A stretch of DNA of 23,623 bases, taken from Chara braunii. Taxonomy: Eukaryota > Streptophyta > Charophyceae > Charales > Characeae. Shown here in pieces: positions 9,525-19,202 of this stretch (its first letter is position 1; each line of letters begins with the position of its first letter). The DNA lies in the NCBI GenBank assembly GCA_003427395.1, contig BFEA01000850.1, positions 259,231 to 282,853 on the forward strand, read 5' to 3'. The notes beneath the pieces are model-generated. The model did not search any database and was not told the origin of the DNA. It saw nothing but the letters and a program-made list of their open reading frames with translations. The position numbers and the translations under genes are program-made.

Positions 9525-9985
9525 AGAGCATGCCACGTGTCCACCCTACTGTAAACATGAAAGATTAATGCACTGACACGTAAGCACACAGCATTAGCCT
9601 AACAGGCAGCTTGAATTGCCCTCACCCGAGGGGTCAGCTGCCCATCACTCTGTAAGGTCCTTATCACCTACTCCGAAACCCTCAACGTGTAACAACAGCG
9701 TGCAGCCCGGGACAATCAGAATAGGAAAACTAGTGCTAAAAAAAACGAAATCATATATGCATGCCACGTGGCTGCCCCAATAGGGATGCAAAAGTTCAGC
9801 CGAGCAGCCACACAGGCACATATTTATAACTGGTGAACAGCTTCGATTACCCTCAATAGAGGGGATTGACTGCCCACCAATTCATGAGTTCATATCCCTG
9901 CTCCGAAGTACTCATCTATCATACTGCGCCATGAGAAGGGGGGCCATTCAGAGCAGGCATCCTAGCGAAAACTAAAAACAGAGTA
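9525..9985 (+). repeat. Diverged 231-bp tandem duplication
   Basis: Two units begin with TGCCACGTG at 9531 and 9762. Order-conserved landmarks in both are an ACAGGCA-like word, CAGCTT-GAATT/GATTACCCTCA, GAGGGG followed by TGACTGCCCA or CAGCTGCCCATC, and CTACTCCGAA or CTGCTCCGAAGTACTCA. Identity is modest, so the duplication is old. No gene is evident. Confidence 0.65.
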
Positions 9986-10101
9986 GCCACGTGGGAGAAC
10001 CCAGAGGAGTTTCAAAAAAAACTTAACGCCAATCACCCCGTCCACGTGGCAAGATTTATCACAGTGGCAAACCGTAGTACCTCCTACACTGTTGCCACGT
10101 G
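9534..10101. promoter_or_regulatory. Cluster of five G-box (CACGTG) palindromes
   Basis: CACGTG occurs at 9534, 9765, 9988, 10043 and 10096, four of them as GCCACGTG or CCACGTGG. A sixth is at 11235. In land plants CACGTG is bound by bHLH and bZIP factors (light, abscisic acid). Five copies in under 600 bases is well above chance. The first two are explained by the tandem duplication. The last three lie in unlike contexts. Which gene they would serve is unclear; the minus-strand frame at 10166-10987 ends next to them rather than starting there. Confidence 0.45.
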
Positions 10102-10165
10102 GCAAAACCTACCGTATTACCATGTGGATACCAACAAATATGGTAAGGCAGTTCTAGTCTCTATC

Positions 10166-10987
10166 CTATCCCCTCACGCGCCCCCCCCACCCTTCCAAGA
10201 TGCTAAGCAAAGCATGCAAACAAGCCTCTCGCCCTGGCCCCCTATCGTCAACACAATTGCAAAGGAGAGGGGACACGGGGGGAGAGAAGGGGGGTGGGGA
10301 GAAAAAGGAAACCCCAAACACACGTTCCCTCCCGTTATTCTGGCGGCCACCATCGTCTTCATTTGCAGCAATCATGTTATCGTTGTTGTTGTTGTTGTTG
10401 TTGTTGATGGTGTTGGTATTGTTGTTGTTGTTGTTGTTGTTGTTGTCGTTGTTGGTGGGAGCAACAGCAGTATCGTTGTTAGTATCGTCGATATAGAGCT
10501 GGTCGTCACAGTTATCACCCTCCGCCCCCAGTGCTGCAGAGAGATCTTGCCCCTCCACAAAGATCTCGTTCGAAGACGTTGGGAGTGGGGGAGCCGCCCC
10601 CCCATCAGTCTCCTCCCAAACTCCCAGTGCAGCAGGGCAGCACACCTCCACTGGCAAATTTCCAATGGTGATCGCCGCCAGCTGTTGTGCTGTAATTTGT
10701 TGAAGCTCTTCCAATTGCAAAAAACACTCTTGTAAATCACTTGTTGCCGACTCCTCATGAAGAGTGCCCGGCAATGAGGAAGCCATCTGTTGCAGCACGT
10801 CCCACCATTCAAGGATGGAGTCGTCAACCTCATGCAGTATCAACAGCGGCAGTTTACCCTCGGCTTGCAGGATGAACTCGATTGCCTCGCATATTTGTTG
10901 TTTATACACGCGAACTATGTCCGCCGGTGATGCCATGTCCCACCATGAAAGAGACGAGGCAGGGCTTGTCGATGCTGCAGGCTCCAT
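10166..10987 (-). CDS. Hypothetical acidic protein with polyasparagine tract
   Basis: From the ATG at 10987 this frame gives about 273 residues; I do not recognise a family. Residues 1-150 look protein-like: hydrophobic and acidic residues alternate (SLSWWDMASPADIVRVYK, LILHEVDDSILEWWDVLQQM), followed by a glutamine-rich probable helix (LQLEELQQITAQQLAAI). An acidic segment (about 150-185) leads into two asparagine runs encoded by (AAC)n, the minus-strand view of the (GTT)n tract. The last 60 residues are proline/glycine-rich and may be non-coding. An intron starting near the asparagine region would explain them. A start at the internal MASPAD is also possible. Near-identical short repeats (CCGGGTCCAGCGTCC and CCGGGCCCAGCGTCG) lie just upstream, 11021-11090. 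It could be a genuine gene or a transposon gag-like remnant. Confidence 0.4.
   Translation of the reverse strand: MEPAASTSPASSLSWWDMASPADIVRVYKQQICEAIEFILQAEGKLPLLILHEVDDSILEWWDVLQQMASSLPGTLHEESATSDLQECFLQLEELQQITAQQLAAITIGNLPVEVCCPAALGVWEETDGGAAPPLPTSSNEIFVEGQDLSAALGAEGDNCDDQLYIDDTNNDTAVAPTNNDNNNNNNNNNTNTINNNNNNNNDNMIAANEDDGGRQNNGRERVFGVSFFSPPPFSPPVSPLLCNCVDDRGPGREACLHALLSILEGWGGRVRG
10377..10452. repeat. (GTT)n microsatellite, imperfect
   Basis: Roughly 25 GTT units with GAT, GGT and ATT interruptions. On the minus strand they read as asparagine codons within the frame at 10166-10987. Confidence 0.9.
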
Positions 10988-11380
10988 CACAAACGACCTT
11001 ATATCGCTCCGCGACGCTGGGCCCGGTTCCCAGTTTTGTATCAATCAGCGAGGAAATGGTTGTATCTATGGGACGCTGGACCCGGTTTCCAGCAGGTGCT
11101 GCTCCCCACCAATAGATGGAGCTTGTCTTTTTCAAAAACAAAAAGCTTCTCGACGCCACACACCGCACTCACAACCCTAGTAACACCCCTCCCCCGTCAG
11201 ACACACCCTTCTCAACGGGCACTACGTTGGACGCCACGTGGCGCACATACGGTCCGACTTGAAGGCCACGTCAGCCTCACTGACGCGTCGCGCAGAGAGC
11301 AGGCTGGACCCTGCCAACCAGTCCCCCGCGAGGTACCAGGGCGCTAGAGGTGCGCAGCGCTTCGTCTCCTCTCTCTTTCG

Positions 11381-11588
11381 GCAAAAAAGGTCTATTCTGC
11401 TTGGCCCGGTAGCCTCTTCACTCTGCTCTTTCTCCCCCCATACCCCGTCTCATCCTTGAGTACGACAGTTGAGGAGAACAGGCGGCAAAAAAGGTCTATT
11501 CTGCTTGGCCCGGTAGCCTCTTCACTCTGCTCTTTCTCCCCCCATACCCCGTCTCATCCTTGAGTACGACAGTTGAGTAGAACAGGCA
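11381..11588 (+). repeat. 104-bp tandem duplication
   Basis: Two adjacent 104-bp units (11381-11484 and 11485-11588), beginning GCAAAAAAGGTCTATTCTGC and ending near GTTGAGKAGAACAGGC, differ at one internal base. They are recent or homogenised. They contain a pyrimidine-rich stretch. No gene is evident. Confidence 0.95.
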
Positions 11589-12044
11589 GACAAAGCGAAC
11601 TGGGGTAATGCTCCCTGCTTTTTTTCCGGTCTTTATGTGGGGTGGCCGGCCCCGATCAACATTTGTTCAATATAATGAATTACGGCCTATCAAGATTCAA
11701 AAGAAAAGAAAAAGAAAAGAAAACGTCGGCAGATTCTTTCGCAGGTGCCGACCCAGCCACTCATGCTCGTTTTGTCCCGGGGCCTCCATTTTCCGGTTTC
11801 AAATTGGCGAGCAGCGGAGCGCGGCAGAGCTTTTGTTTCTTTCTGTTTGATGGAAAGCGTGCGTGGACTTCTGGCGTCGCCACTTCACAGTCGAAACCAA
11901 ACCAGCGACATATGCAGCTTTGAGCACATATGAACGGTAATAGATGCATGTTGCCATATTTGTGAGACGGCGGTTTGGCAATGCCCTCTATTGCTCATAG
12001 CCCGGCCATAATCCTAGATATCCTAGATATTGACTACTCCTAGG
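11589..12044. other. Stretch without a supportable gene
   Basis: An open frame of about 93 codons covers 11642-11923 on the plus strand, but it opens with GTG rather than ATG and shows no motif or clear composition bias. I do not call it. GATATCCTAGATATT near 12017 is a short imperfect palindrome. Confidence 0.4.
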
Positions 12045-12226
12045 TCGTAAATCCCAACGAAAGTGCCAGTGTTGACTACGCGCGGGAAGGCACAGACACA
12101 AACAGGCGCCAAGGTCTCATTTTGCACACTTCCAGAATACTGGACCGAGGGCAAATATTCCTAGACGTTCAATATTATATATATATATATATATATATAT
12201 GACGTTCAATATTATATATCGTCACA

Positions 12227-12271
<45 letters not shown>

Positions 12272-12312
12272 TACATCGTAAATCCCAACGAAAGTGCCAG
12301 TGGATGCTACGC
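12045..12312. repeat. AT microsatellites inside a short direct repeat
   Basis: CGTAAATCCCAACGAAAGTG plus CCAGTG occurs near 12046 and again near 12286. Between the copies, GACGTTCAATATTATATAT occurs twice (about 12163 and 12201), and two (AT)n tracts lie at about 12174-12200 and 12230-12268. The layout suggests a local duplication of about 240 bp followed by (AT)n expansion. Confidence 0.75.
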
Positions 12313-12517
12313 GCCGGAACGCAGGGCCACAACCGATGTGGCAATGCAGTACGGGCGTCGCCTCATGGCACAGAAAACGAAATGAACGAGAACAGCGAAG
12401 GCGGGGACGGCAATCAACATGTCTCCCGCCTAGGACTTTGGTAATGTATCTGGCGGCAACTGCGGCCTGCCGTGGACAAATCTAAAATTAATCAGCTCCA
12501 GAAATAACCCGAAAAAG

Positions 12518-12634
12518 GGCCTCGCTGCACTACTCTCGAAATGTGCAAAACGAGAGTGAATCTTCCGCTAGAATATGGAAAGATGCACCGCCATGATTTT
12601 TGTCTTTTGTGCTTGTCGCGAGTAGTGGAGCGAC
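12518..12634. mobile_element. Palindromic foldback MITE, copy C (short)
   Basis: GGGCCTCGCTGCACTACTC at the left end is the inverted complement, with few mismatches, of GAGTAGTGGAGCGACGCCC at the right end. The interior (AAACGAGAGTGAATCTTCC, TAGAATATGGAAAGATGCACC) matches one arm of copies A and B at 5795-6362. One arm has largely been lost, leaving about 117 bp. Confidence 0.75.
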
Positions 12635-12639
12635 GCCCA

Positions 12640-13009
12640 AAGTCCCTTCACCGAAATTGTGTCTGAAAGGGATATACACGCGAGCCCCAGCTCCCACCAC
12701 GTGACACTCCTCTGGGATAGTGTGGAGCCAGCACGGAAAATTTCGGACCCTGCATCGGGCAGCTGCTCTAACCCCTGGTCTGATCTTTTTCCCTTTTTTG
12801 TTTTTTCGGCGGCAGGCAATTCCGAGTAGCGGGTGTTGCAGAGGCGGGCGGTAGCAAAGGAGATGGCTCATGTGATGAACCCTTAGGAATAAAAGAGATC
12901 GTAGACGACTCCCAGATCAAGCGTGCTCGCAACCGTACGGGGCGATTGTCTGCTCTCTGCGCAAGGTACGTGGTGAACAGTGGCTCTGTGTACTCGCTTC
13001 AGCACTAGG
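12640..13009. other. Stretch without a recognisable feature
   Basis: No reading frame with protein-like content, no long inverted repeat and no known motif was found. Confidence 0.4.
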
Positions 13010-13365
13010 CACTCATTTTGCGTTCCGTCCTTTCGATACGTTCTTTTCCTTATTTCGGGTCCACGAACTTCATAGCCACATTTGCCTTCTTCCTTCCATC
13101 TCTTCCCGGCTATCTCCCTGCGTCTGGTTGTCTCTTGCTTGTCTGCCTCGCCTTTCCGTGGTCGTGCGGAATCTGTTCAACAGAAGCTCACTCATTTTTC
13201 GTTTCCCCCTTTCGCTGCGTCGTTTTCTATTTCCGGTCATCGAACTTGGTAGCCACATCTACTTTCTTTCCTGTTCTCTCCAATCTCTTCGTGGCTTTCT
13301 CTTGCCTCTGGATTTCTTCTTGTTTGTACGCCACTGCCTTATCGTGGCATGGACTAAATTACCCC
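13010..13365 (+). repeat. Diverged tandem duplication of about 178 bp
   Basis: The unit starting ACTCATTTTGCGTTCC (about 13011) recurs as ACTCATTTTTCGTTTCC (about 13189). GAACTTCATAGCCACAT recurs as GAACTTGGTAGCCACAT, and CTTGTCTGCCTCGCCTTTCCGTGG as a related CTTGTTTGTACGCCACTGCC. Similarity is patchy, so the event is old. The whole stretch is pyrimidine-rich on the plus strand. Confidence 0.7.
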
Positions 13366-13538
13366 ATTCGTTCTTTTTGGCCTCTTCTTCTCTGCTTACG
13401 CTGTCTCTTTATGCGAAATCTGCAAATAGAAGTACCAAGCATAGACGTGATGCCGATAGAAAAGAGTAGGCATAAGTGAGTGGGCAAATAATCGAGTGGA
13501 GAAGGGGTCGCACTCTGTTTACTTCGAGTGGAGAAGGC

Positions 13539-13539
<1 letters not shown>

Positions 13540-13613
<74 letters not shown>
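13540..13613. repeat. (CT)37 microsatellite upstream of the cysteine-rich gene
   Basis: A pure CT run of about 74 bases is followed by a GTGTGT-rich segment. It lies about 1.5 kb upstream of the start codon at 15132. Long GA/CT tracts can bind BBR/BPC factors in plants, but nothing here shows a regulatory role. Confidence 0.95.
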
Positions 13614-13616
<3 letters not shown>

Positions 13617-15131
13617 GTGTGTGTCTGTGTGTGTTTGTGTCTCTCCCCACCCCTACCTCCCCCTGTTCCCTTTCGCTCTCGGCTGTTCGACTCGGTATTC
13701 GTCTCTGTGCTTCGTTCGCGTTTGTTCGTATAGTTGGCGCGGTGTGTCTGGGGAGTGGTGATGATAACGCATTTTTGACCTTCTGTCGTGTGCAAACAGG
13801 AGAGACTGTATGGGTTCGAAAGGTCCAAGTCTCTTTGCGTGTAATGGAAGGACGCTCTTGGGTAGCGAACGGAATGGTGGAGAGATTCCCCAAGTGCCGC
13901 GGTGAACTGCTTATCGTTGCTGGGGATCTTCTGTATTTTCGGCAATGAACTGACCTCCTGTATTAGTTGGAATTTAACTGTCTTTTGGTCGTTGGGGATC
14001 TTCTGCATAATTGGCAATGACCTTCCGTCGTGTGCAACGTGGCTTTCGTCGTGTGCAAAATGTACCATTGTCTGATTGTCACCGACTCGAGAGATCGCGT
14101 GTGGCATGAAAGAGAAGCTTCCGTCCCCCTCCGGTTTCGCATTCCCTCCTACCTTTCTCTTGTTCATTCGTCCTTGATTTTCTCTTTCTCATGTTCGTCC
14201 TTGATATTCTCCCTCCACCAGTTCGTGACTCTCTCATTTACCAGAGACTCGCGCCGCCTCCCCTCTCCGTACTCCATGCTTGCTTTGACCGCTTCCGAGT
14301 TGCTGTCAACGTATGAGTATGTGGTGCTGGTGTTGCTGGTGTTGATGGTGACGACGAGCCTGCCTGGTCTGCACCTGAATCTGGTTGCCTTTTTGGCGCA
14401 TCTTCCCGTGCTTTTCGTCAAAGTTTCTGTTTTGTATCGAGTGGCGGCAAAATCATGCACTCAATTGACTTGCTGAGTCCATTTAGAGGTATTGTCGTGC
14501 GCACTTCAGCACAGCGGATTGCGTTCGGTTCTCGGACAGTCCTTCGCGCGAAAGAGACACTTCCCGTTGCAATAATTTCCCTCCAAATACTCCCGTGTCT
14601 ATCTTCGCGTTGGAGTGTGTTACCGGAGTCGCGCTGGAGCTCCCCCCGCTCCAGCTTCTTTTTGACCGCTTCAGTCTGAACGGCTGTCAAGGTGCGTGTG
14701 CGTGTGACGTTGTTGCCAAGTTGATGATGCTCATGGCGATGACCACCGGATCTCCTGCGTTCGTTTGCGTCTCGCTCTTCTGTCCGGGTCTGAAACACTC
14801 TGTTTGCCGTGAGCCTACTTCATGTCTCTTTTCCCTCTTTGATATCCTTTTGGTTTTGCATCTCTGTGTGCTGCTCGTAGCTTGTGTGGTAGGTGGTTCA
14901 GATAGGTCGTAGAGCGCTGCGCGGTGGGTTCTCGAGCAAGTCGTTCGTGACGCCATGACGCGTGTGGGCGGGCTCACTGTCGAAGCTGACCGAACGTTAT
15001 ACTTGTCACATCGCTGCGTTGCTCTCTCGGTTCGATGGTTGGTTGTCTCTCCTGTTGCTGCAGGTTGCGCTGTTGGGAATTTGAAGTCGCACACCACAGC
15101 GTTTGAAGCGAACGCAGTGCCAGTCGCAAAG
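13614..15131 (+). promoter_or_regulatory. 5' flank of the cysteine-rich gene
   Basis: No other gene is supportable here. Short direct repeats occur: GGGGATCTTCTG followed by GGCAATGA (13921 and 13993), CGTCGTGTGCAA (about 14028 and 14049, with a relative at 13786), and TTCGTCCTTGAT (14168 and 14191). No TATA box stands out near the start codon. CTCTCCTGTTGCTGCAG, followed by GTTGCG near 15050-15063, resembles a 3' splice site, so a 5'-UTR intron is possible. The open frame extends upstream of 15132 to an ATG at 14955, but that extension is arginine- and valine-rich and would bury the signal peptide. Confidence 0.4.
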
Positions 15132-15971
15132 ATGGGTCGTTTTTCTGCGGCCTTGGCCGTTGCCAGCTTGGTTTTTCTGGCTTGCGCCCTCCATGTCGCA
15201 GATGCCAAGAAGCCATGTGCCTGCGCCCCTGGGACGAAGCGCTGCTGTAAGGACGGTCCCTGCCTCAAGTGCTGCAAGGATTGTGATTGCGGCCCCGGGA
15301 AGAAGTGCGTCAAGGGAGACTGCAAGCCGTCGTGCGGCTGCCCGGCTGGACTGAAGCGATGCTGTAAGGACGGCCCCTGCGTGAAGTGCTGCAAGGACTG
15401 CGATTGCCCCAAGGGGCACAAGTGCGTCAAGGGACAGTGCAAGTCCCCTTGCGGCTGCCCGACTGGGCTGAAGCGCTGCTGCAAGGACGGTCCCTGCGTG
15501 AAGTGCTGCAAGGATTGCGATTGTCCCAAGGGGCACAAGTGCGTCCACGGAAAGTGCAAGCCCTCGTCCTGCCCCAAGGGACTGAAGCGCTGCTGCAAGG
15601 ACGGTCCCTGCGTGAAGTGCTGCAAGAACTGCGATTGTCCCCGTGGGCATAAGTGCGTCAAGGGACAGTGCAAACCCTCGTGCGGCTGCCCGCTTGGACT
15701 GAAGCGCTGCTGTAAGGGCGGTCCCTGCGTGAGGTGCTGCAAGAATTGCGATTGTCCCAGCGGTCAGACCTGCGTCAAGGGACAGTGCAAGCTTCCATGC
15801 TGCCCCAAGGGACAGAAACGTTGTGTGCCCTGCGGTCCGTGCAAGAAGTGCTGCAAGGATTGTGACTGTGCCCAGGGAGAGAAGTGTGTCCTGGGAGAGT
15901 GCAAGCCTTGTGAAAGTGCAACGGTCACAAGTGCAACGGTCTCGCTCTCACCGATTGAGCCAACTCCATGA
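15132..15971 (+). CDS. Secreted metallothionein-like protein with six cysteine-rich modules
   Basis: The protein is 279 residues. The start at 15132 is chosen because it opens a clear signal peptide (residues 1-25: MGRF, a hydrophobic stretch to FLACAL, then VADA before the cleavage point) and has A at -3 and G at +4. Six tandem modules follow: about 29-67, 68-106, 107-145, 146-183, 184-222 and 223-259. Each has the pattern CxCPxGxKRCCKDGPCVKCC and then KDCDCxxGxKCVxGxCKP, with 10-11 cysteines. A tail rich in serine and threonine (260-279) ends the protein. Cysteine makes up about 66 of 254 mature residues. CC, CxC and CxxC spacing is as in metallothioneins, but those are normally cytosolic, short and without signal peptides. 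Export suggests wall, vacuolar or extracellular metal binding, or a disulfide-rich defence or matrix protein. No family can be named. Modules 2-4 are most alike, which suggests homogenisation. No introns are needed within the coding part. Confidence 0.85.
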   Translation: MGRFSAALAVASLVFLACALHVADAKKPCACAPGTKRCCKDGPCLKCCKDCDCGPGKKCVKGDCKPSCGCPAGLKRCCKDGPCVKCCKDCDCPKGHKCVKGQCKSPCGCPTGLKRCCKDGPCVKCCKDCDCPKGHKCVHGKCKPSSCPKGLKRCCKDGPCVKCCKNCDCPRGHKCVKGQCKPSCGCPLGLKRCCKGGPCVRCCKNCDCPSGQTCVKGQCKLPCCPKGQKRCVPCGPCKKCCKDCDCAQGEKCVLGECKPCESATVTSATVSLSPIEPTP

Positions 15972-16043
15972 GGGAAGTGCTGCAATGGTCATCATGGTGG
16001 GCGCTGGAAGAAGTGCGGTCAGTGACAGGGCAAGCCTGTGTGA
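15972..16043 (+). pseudogene. Decayed seventh cysteine-rich module (copy 2)
   Basis: This is identical to 322-393. In-frame reading after the TGA again gives GKCC, then KKCGQ, before further stops. It lies wholly inside the identical part of the duplication, so it says nothing independent about the age of the loss. Confidence 0.5.
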
Positions 16044-17309
16044 GGGCAATGAGCGGCGCCCCTTGTCCGTTCAGTAGAAGGGTAAATGCAGCGTAATTGC
16101 TTTCCGTTGAGCAGCATTAGTACAAACGGACGTTACGGTAGTGCCGATGCTGAGTCTGCAGTACGCTTTGTTGCAAACGAGCTTGCTTACCTTACTGTGG
16201 TTCTGAACTACCCGCGGGCTCTACAGCTTGGGTTGAACGATGTGACAGATTTAGCGGGTAGGTTTCCTTCGTAGGGAACAATTGTAGAGGATCGAGGTTG
16301 ATCTGCATCCGCCATGATTGCCACTATTAGGTTACCGTCTTCGGTTTTCATGAGTCGTGACAAAGTAGAACTAGGCTCATCACCAACAGCCGAGCCGCTG
16401 AAGTTCGGCTCGGGCTTCCAACAGCGGGAGTTGTGGAAAAGGCGTAGTGCACAGAGCGACGGCAGTGTGCTCTTGGCTTCCCTCGCAGTCATGGGTGACC
16501 CTCTATGAGGCCTTGACACGGCTGTCCGGAATTGATTGGTGAAGAGAGGAGACCGAACCTGTTCCTATTTTCAGATCATTGTCCTTCGCCCCAGCAGACC
16601 CGGCCGGATCTGCTTTATTGTTTTGCTATCGTAATAATAACAATGAAAGCATTTTCTCATTTTGGCTTGTGAGTCGTGACCATTAATTTGCGTCCCAGTG
16701 CTGTTGTCTGATGGAGCCTCTTTCTCGGTCTTTTTCTTTATCTGATTCTCTTGCGGGAGAACATGAGCAATACTTATTTTATTTCGATCGATTTTCAGCT
16801 CAGCAACAGTAGACTGAGAGCTGATGATGCCACCATTTTGATGGAACGAGGTCTGGACAATGTATGTTCTTCCATGCTGACATGGGAATCAAGGAAAGCA
16901 AGCTGAAGGAAACATGTGCGTAAATACCTGTTGTGAACAAAAATGTTGTGCTGCTTTGGGTGCTCGACTTCTAGGCAAGGATACGGCCAGCACCTTCCAT
17001 TGTGACAAAAAAAATGCACATGGATGAACTTAAATTTTATGACCTGGCGTCCATTTCGTTCCAAGTTGGAGCCTTAATCTGGTCCACACGCTAAGGAAAC
17101 AACCTCAAATGACGTTCGGGCGCTCCTAAAATAGTGGCTTGTTTACGGGCACGACTTGAGGAAGTACTGGTGGTTTAAAAGAGACATTTCAAAATTTAAT
17201 TTATTCTCTGTTTTTAACTATTTATTCTTCTTGTACACACACGAGAAGGGAAACCTCCTCAGAGCCGGTGCCGTTTTCCTTAATGCTGCCAGGAAACCTC
17301 TCACTGTGT

Positions 17310-17368
17310 TCATCTCTCTGTCTCTGTCTGTGTCTCCGTTTGTGTCTCTGTCTTTGTCTCTCTCTCTG

Positions 17369-17444
<76 letters not shown>
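17310..17444. repeat. (TC)37 microsatellite with TCTCTG leader, long allele
   Basis: The pure TC tract spans about 17371-17444, preceded by TCTCTG/TGTCTC variants. The left duplicate has only about nine TC units at the same position, so the tract expanded or contracted after duplication. Confidence 0.95.
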
Positions 17445-17447
<3 letters not shown>

Positions 17448-17545
17448 TCACACACCAGAAGCCAAACGTCAGAGTTGGTTCAAGTTGAATATCAGGGATA
17501 TAGTTTGAAGCTGGTTAAGCCAATGAGTCCACTGTGTTGCATGAC

Positions 17546-19202
17546 TCCGCCAGTCCCCCACTCCGCCAATCCCCCACTCCACCTTCTCACGCGCAGTGTT
17601 TCCGCCGCTCCACCTTCCCCCTTTTGCATTGGTCGTTGTTTGCTTCCGCGGGCAATTTCTGTGTTTATCTCTTTTCTTTTCCATTTGTTAAGTGACTATC
17701 GTTTTCGAAAACATACTCGCTTCTTGATGCGAACTTGAAAGAGGATTCGGACTTGGGTCTCTATTTCTCAAAGTTCTTTTTGAGAGGAATCCAACTCGGG
17801 TCGCTATTTCCAAAGGGCTTAAACCACCACTACCGCCGCCGTCATAAATTAGGGGGGACCGGTGTCCAGCGCATTGGCTCCCGCCTTTTAGCAAGTGTGG
17901 GAACCCTCCCGGCTCTGTCACGCAGGAGATAAACAAAAGCAAAACAAGAGCACAGACAACTTGGAACGATGCATAGATAATCCCGCAAGCCGCTAGGGCG
18001 GACGAGGTGGCATCGCTCTTTTCGCCGTTCGAGTTAGGTGCGCCAGTTGTTCTACCTGTGGTCCCCTACGACAGGATAGGTTATCACGGGGCATAACTTG
18101 CCTTCCCTAAGAGGTTGTCACCACCCTTAGGGGCGTATCCCTATCGAGCTACTAACCCAGATGCAAAAACTCTTAAATGCAGTTGCAGAGGTAGGCGAGT
18201 CGAGGGCGATTGGTCTTTCGCTGCAAAATTGGTATGCTTGGTTAAACGCCAAAGTGAACCCGAACGCTAAGTACGATCGAGTATCGTCGACTAGGACGGT
18301 CTCAACCCAGCGTGAAACCCACTTCTCGATCCTAGTCCCTTTACAATTTTCATTAAACAAAACAAATAAAATCAATACATTTTGTATCCAATCACGCAAG
18401 ATCAGTTTTTGACTAGATGAGATGATCTGTCAAAGTTATTCTTCCCAACCTATACAATTGAAGATAAATTTTATACCGCCTCTTCCAGAACGGAAACTCT
18501 CTATTGACGAAAGATTAGGAATGGACAACCTAACATTTGACTTATGGTTTGGTTCACCGACACACTTACTAAACTCTGTCAGGAAGGACTTACGCAAGTA
18601 CATTTCACTGCTACCATGCAGATCAACAAGTGATCTGGCTCCCGACCAAAGCTTGAACTCTCAATTTGACCTCACCTCCGCAGCATAAGCAGTTGCTTGG
18701 AGGAAGGTATTATCTAACGAATAAAATTTTGTTGATTGCTTTTATCGTTTTGGGTAGTAATTACTCTTTTCGTTCCCTCGAATGATGAAGTATCTATCTT
18801 CATCATCAGGTTACTCAATCGAAAATCGCAATCTTTTGTCTTTTAACAAAGAATGTACACCCTCCAATTGTCCTCGCATGAAGTACGTTAACTAATCATT
18901 GATATATGATGATTAATAACTGTTCGATGCCTACCAGAGGCCTGACATTTTTCCAACTTTTGGTTCATAGCTGATTTCCGTATGACTTCGTAAAATATTT
19001 TTCACGCATGACATACGTTGCTACGCGCCCGATTACCCCTTGATGTTTAAGCATGATAGTGAGATCATTGGAATAAGTTGAATACTATCCATCTGGTTGA
19101 ACCTATCTATAATTTTTTTTTTTTTTTTTTTTTTATTATTACCCTTGTTGAGCCGTATAACCACGACTTTAACATAGGGACAGCTCGACATGGCCCCTGA
19201 AT
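17546..19202. other. Long stretch without a recognisable gene
   Basis: Frames of 60-90 codons occur (for example 18422-18688 plus and 18127-18399 minus), but none has a motif I recognise. The 18422-18688 frame (IPPLPERKLSIDERLGMDNL) has a somewhat protein-like composition and could be an exon or a decayed element. A T-tract of about 23 bases ends near 19133. The segment may be the left flank of a larger old element into which the MITE nest at 19211-20781 inserted. Confidence 0.35.

Larger units (their letters stand above)
15651..17545 (+). repeat. Segmental duplication, right copy
   Basis: This is the counterpart of 1-2430. It is identical to the left copy until 16551. After that it carries frequent substitutions and indels, lacks the 574-bp MITE (intact TAAATTTTA at 17031-17039), and has an extra segment (GACAATGTATGTTCTTCC) near 16855. 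The 3' flank 16044-17150 contains no supportable gene; frames around 16208-16519 are present in both copies but lack motifs. Confidence 0.9.

Noticed and set aside
10046-10735. Plus-strand 229-codon frame with polyvaline
   Set aside because: It is the complement of the (GTT)n tract and overlaps the better minus-strand frame; the start region is non-coding G-box repeat DNA.
11642-11923. 93-codon plus-strand frame
   Set aside because: It begins at GTG, has no in-frame ATG until the peptide is already under way, and lacks motifs or repeats that support coding.
13409-14167. Long minus-strand frame with Arg-Glu repeats, and plus-strand Ser-Leu repeats
   Set aside because: Both are produced by the (CT)n microsatellite; the flanking residues carry no motif.
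14955-15131. Upstream ATG extending the cysteine-rich protein by 59 residues
   Set aside because: The extension is not protein-like and would place the signal peptide internally. The ATG at 15132 has a good context and opens the hydrophobic leader.
14687-15742. A 351-codon minus-strand frame with repeated LQHFTQGPSLQQRF-like units
   Set aside because: It is the antisense shadow of the cysteine-rich modules. The repetition is inherited from the plus-strand repeats, and the plus strand has a signal peptide and conserved cysteine pattern.
17880-18100. Possible LTR beginning at TGTGGGAACCCTCC
   Set aside because: No matching second LTR, primer-binding site with a clear tRNA match, or polypurine tract was found in the window.
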